Position numbers and translations under genes: made by a program
Shown: piece after piece, positions 7,743 through 9,536 of the stretch
Numbering within the stretch: the first letter of the stretch is position 1
Layout: the number at the start of each line of letters is the position of its first letter
Assembly: GCA_946631345.1 (NCBI GenBank)
Contig: CAMPAA010000115.1
Span: 1-9,536 of the forward strand
Reading direction: 5' to 3'
Length of the DNA stretch: 9,536 bases
DNA from: an uncultured Verrucomicrobiota bacterium
Lineage (GTDB): Bacteria > Verrucomicrobiota > Kiritimatiellia > RFP12 > UBA1067
Notes under the pieces: model-generated
What the model was told of the DNA's origin: nothing
Database searches by the model: none
The model's input: only the letters and a program-made list of their open reading frames with translations

Positions 7743-7751
7743 TGGTATAAT
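7743..7751 (+). promoter_or_regulatory. Extended -10 promoter immediately before the rRNA methyltransferase gene
   Basis: TGG plus a perfect TATAAT (7746-7751) lies in the 22-base gap after the LamG-gene stop. The hexamer 17 bases upstream (TAATCA, 7723-7728) is a poor -35. Transcription would start 7-8 bases past the box, at or next to the ATG at 7759. The overlapping GAAGGTGG (7738-7745) resembles a ribosome binding site with one mismatch, but sits 13 bases from the ATG and would not be in this transcript. It could serve read-through mRNA from the upstream gene. Confidence 0.55.
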
Positions 7752-7758
7752 ACGCGGC

Positions 7759-8553
7759 ATGGGAAACTATCAGAACACGAGACACCACAAGGGACCGAGG
7801 GAACTCGCCACAGGCGGCGAATGGCTGTACGGGCGCAACCCCGTGATCGAGGCGCTGCGCGCAGGGCGGCGGAGCTTCTCCGAGATCATCCTGCCGCCGG
7901 CCGCGAAGGATGAGTCGGACGAAATAGCGTCTCTGCGGCTCACGGCGCAGCAGCGCCGCATCATGGTCCGCACGGCGGACCGCGACCATCTCGACAGGCT
8001 TGTGAGAGGCGGACACCATCAGGGCGTGGCGATCAAGACGAGTGGGTATCCTTACGTGGACTTCGAGGATGTCGCTGCGGACGCCGAGAGCGACGAGAAC
8101 GCGATCGTGCTGGTGCTCGACCATCTTGAGGATCCCCAGAACGTAGGATCAATCCTGCGCACGGCCTGTGCAGCAGGGGTGACCGGCGTGCTGATTCCCG
8201 AGGATCGCGGAGTTGGCGTAACGCCTGCGGCGGTGAGGGCTTCGGCCGGCGCTGCCGAGCATCTCAAGGTGGCGCGCGTCGTCAATCTGCCGCGTGCGAT
8301 GAAGACGCTCAAGGAGAAGGGCGTGTGGTTCACGGGGCTGGACTGGGGCGAGGACGCCCGACCCTACACGGCGGTGGACTTCAAGGGGCGCGCGGGACTT
8401 GTGGTCGGTGCGGAGGGCAACGGCCTTTCAAGGCTTGTGCGCGAAACCTGCGACTTCATCGCGGAACTTCCGATGCCAGGCGGGTTTGAATCGCTGAACG
8501 CCGGCGTCGCCGCCGGCATCGCGCTGTACGAGATCCTGCGCCAGCGCGCGTAG
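7759..8553 (+). CDS. rlmB: TrmH/RlmB-family 23S rRNA (guanosine-2'-O-)-methyltransferase
   Basis: A cytoplasmic SPOUT-superfamily methyltransferase that transfers a methyl group from S-adenosylmethionine to a ribose 2'-OH, in the RlmB case at G2251 of 23S rRNA in the peptidyl-transferase P-loop. The 264-residue length fits RlmB. An N-terminal RNA-binding substrate domain (~22-98) begins with the typical LYGRNPVIEAL and contains HHQGVAI. The catalytic knot domain has motif 1 DPQNVGSILRTA (N128 and R134), motif 2 GLVVGAEGNGLSRL (E219, N221) and motif 3 LPMPGGFESLNAGVAAGIALYE, split here around residues 237-258 (S245, N247). SLNAGVA replaces the more common SLNVSVA, a conservative change. A short basic leader of about 20 residues precedes the domain. 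The assignment to the family is firm; the exact target base is not proved, since related TrmH-like enzymes modify other sites. Confidence 0.93.
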   Translation: MGNYQNTRHHKGPRELATGGEWLYGRNPVIEALRAGRRSFSEIILPPAAKDESDEIASLRLTAQQRRIMVRTADRDHLDRLVRGGHHQGVAIKTSGYPYVDFEDVAADAESDENAIVLVLDHLEDPQNVGSILRTACAAGVTGVLIPEDRGVGVTPAAVRASAGAAEHLKVARVVNLPRAMKTLKEKGVWFTGLDWGEDARPYTAVDFKGRAGLVVGAEGNGLSRLVRETCDFIAELPMPGGFESLNAGVAAGIALYEILRQRA

Positions 8554-8579
8554 TGCGGCGGCTAACGCGGATGGGATGT
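8554..8579. other. Short convergent intergenic gap without a visible terminator
   Basis: Only 26 bases separate the stops of the rRNA methyltransferase gene (+) and the ACT gene (-). CGCGT (8547-8551) could pair with ACGCG (8565-8569), but the 13-base loop and the lack of a T-run on either strand make a classic bidirectional terminator unlikely. Confidence 0.4.
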
Positions 8580-8975
8580 TCACCCTTCCGATGCGAGGGC
8601 GGCTTCGGCCTTGGCGTTATCCTTGAAACGGAAGACGAGCACGGCCTTCTCGCCCTGGCCGAGGGCGTAGGCATAGGAATACTCGATGTCTACGTTGGCC
8701 CTGTCGAGTTTCTCCATCAGCTCCGCCATGCCGCCCGGACGATCCGGCACCGTCACCATCACAACATCGGTTTCGCGTACCGCGTATCCGGCCTTGGTCA
8801 GCACCTCGACGCCCTTTACGTGGTCATCCACGATCATGCGCACGATGCCGAACTCCGCCGCCTCCGCGAGGGACAGCGTGGCGATGTTGATTCCCGACTG
8901 CGCGAGCGCGCGGCATATGCCTGCCAGCTGGCCCGGCCTGTTCTCGAGAAAGATGCTGATCTGCTTGATTGTCAT
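8580..8975 (-). CDS. Tandem ACT-domain amino-acid-binding protein
   Basis: A 131-residue cytoplasmic protein made of two ACT domains (~3-65 and ~71-130) and nothing else. Each has the characteristic turn after the first strand: ENRPGQLAGI (11-20) and PDRPGGMAEL (77-86). ACT domains are small ligand-binding regulatory folds, usually for amino acids, and stand-alone tandem-ACT proteins typically act as dimeric sensors. It lies 10 bases after a phenylacetate-CoA ligase gene on the same strand, a pairing common in anaerobic bacteria and archaea, often near indolepyruvate ferredoxin oxidoreductase genes. An aromatic amino acid or its aryl-acid product is therefore a reasonable ligand, but this is inference. 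The ATG is fixed by a perfect AGGAGG upstream. The gene converges with the methyltransferase gene, with 26 bases between the stops. Confidence 0.9.
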   Translation of the reverse strand: MTIKQISIFLENRPGQLAGICRALAQSGINIATLSLAEAAEFGIVRMIVDDHVKGVEVLTKAGYAVRETDVVMVTVPDRPGGMAELMEKLDRANVDIEYSYAYALGQGEKAVLVFRFKDNAKAEAALASEG

Positions 8976-8981
8976 TGTCTG

Positions 8982-8985
8982 CCTC

Positions 8986-8987
<2 letters not shown>
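8982..8987 (-). promoter_or_regulatory. Perfect ribosome binding site of the ACT gene, overlapping the upstream stop codon
   Basis: AGGAGG on the minus strand lies 6 bases before the ATG at 8975 and shares bases with the TAG stop (8986-8988) of the upstream ligase gene. This arrangement favours translational coupling of the two genes. Confidence 0.85.

Positions 8988-9536
<549 letters not shown>

Overview
The window is GC-rich, gene-dense and read mostly on the + strand. Its character is that of an anaerobic, polysaccharide-degrading bacterium of the Verrucomicrobiota/Kiritimatiellota/Lentisphaerota kind. This is inferred from a very large secreted protein of repeated LamG-like (concanavalin-A-fold) modules separated by autotransporter-type beta linkers, from an exported glycoside-hydrolase-like protein beside it, and from a phenylacetate-CoA-ligase/ACT gene pair. 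No marker gene fixes the taxon, so treat it as a lead only.

Layout. (1) 1-1167 (+): the C-terminal ~85% of a MATE-family multidrug/cation efflux transporter, cut by the window start. (2) 1168-1287: a 120-bp gap with a perfect 9-bp inverted repeat and an extended -10 promoter. (3) 1288-3387 (+): an exported TIM-barrel glycoside-hydrolase-like protein of unassigned family. (4) 3388-3485: an A-rich gap with a good promoter whose spacer contains part of an A10 run, and a clear ribosome binding site. (5) 3486-7736 (+): a 1416-residue secreted protein with four diverged LamG-like modules. (6) 7759-8553 (+): an RlmB/TrmH-type SPOUT rRNA 2'-O-methyltransferase, with a promoter so close to the ATG that its mRNA may be leaderless. 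(7) 8580-8975 and 8986-9536 (-): a convergent, tightly coupled pair, a tandem-ACT-domain protein preceded by the C-terminal part of a phenylacetate-CoA ligase that runs off the window.

How the genes work together. The glycosidase-like protein and the LamG protein both carry signal peptides and both have a TGG-TAT-type -10 about 30 bases upstream of the start codon, so they plausibly form a small outward-facing glycan binding/degradation locus. The ligase and ACT protein are a recurrent pair in anaerobes: the ligase activates aryl acids to CoA thioesters and the ACT protein is a likely amino-acid or aromatic-ligand sensor. The methyltransferase is housekeeping. The MATE transporter is not functionally tied to its neighbours.

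I found no mobile element, CRISPR array, tRNA, rRNA or defence system. The points most worth a second look are the shared extended -10 motif, the possible leaderless start, the homopolymer in the LamG-gene promoter, the unassigned glycosidase, and the four-module secreted protein without a visible anchor.
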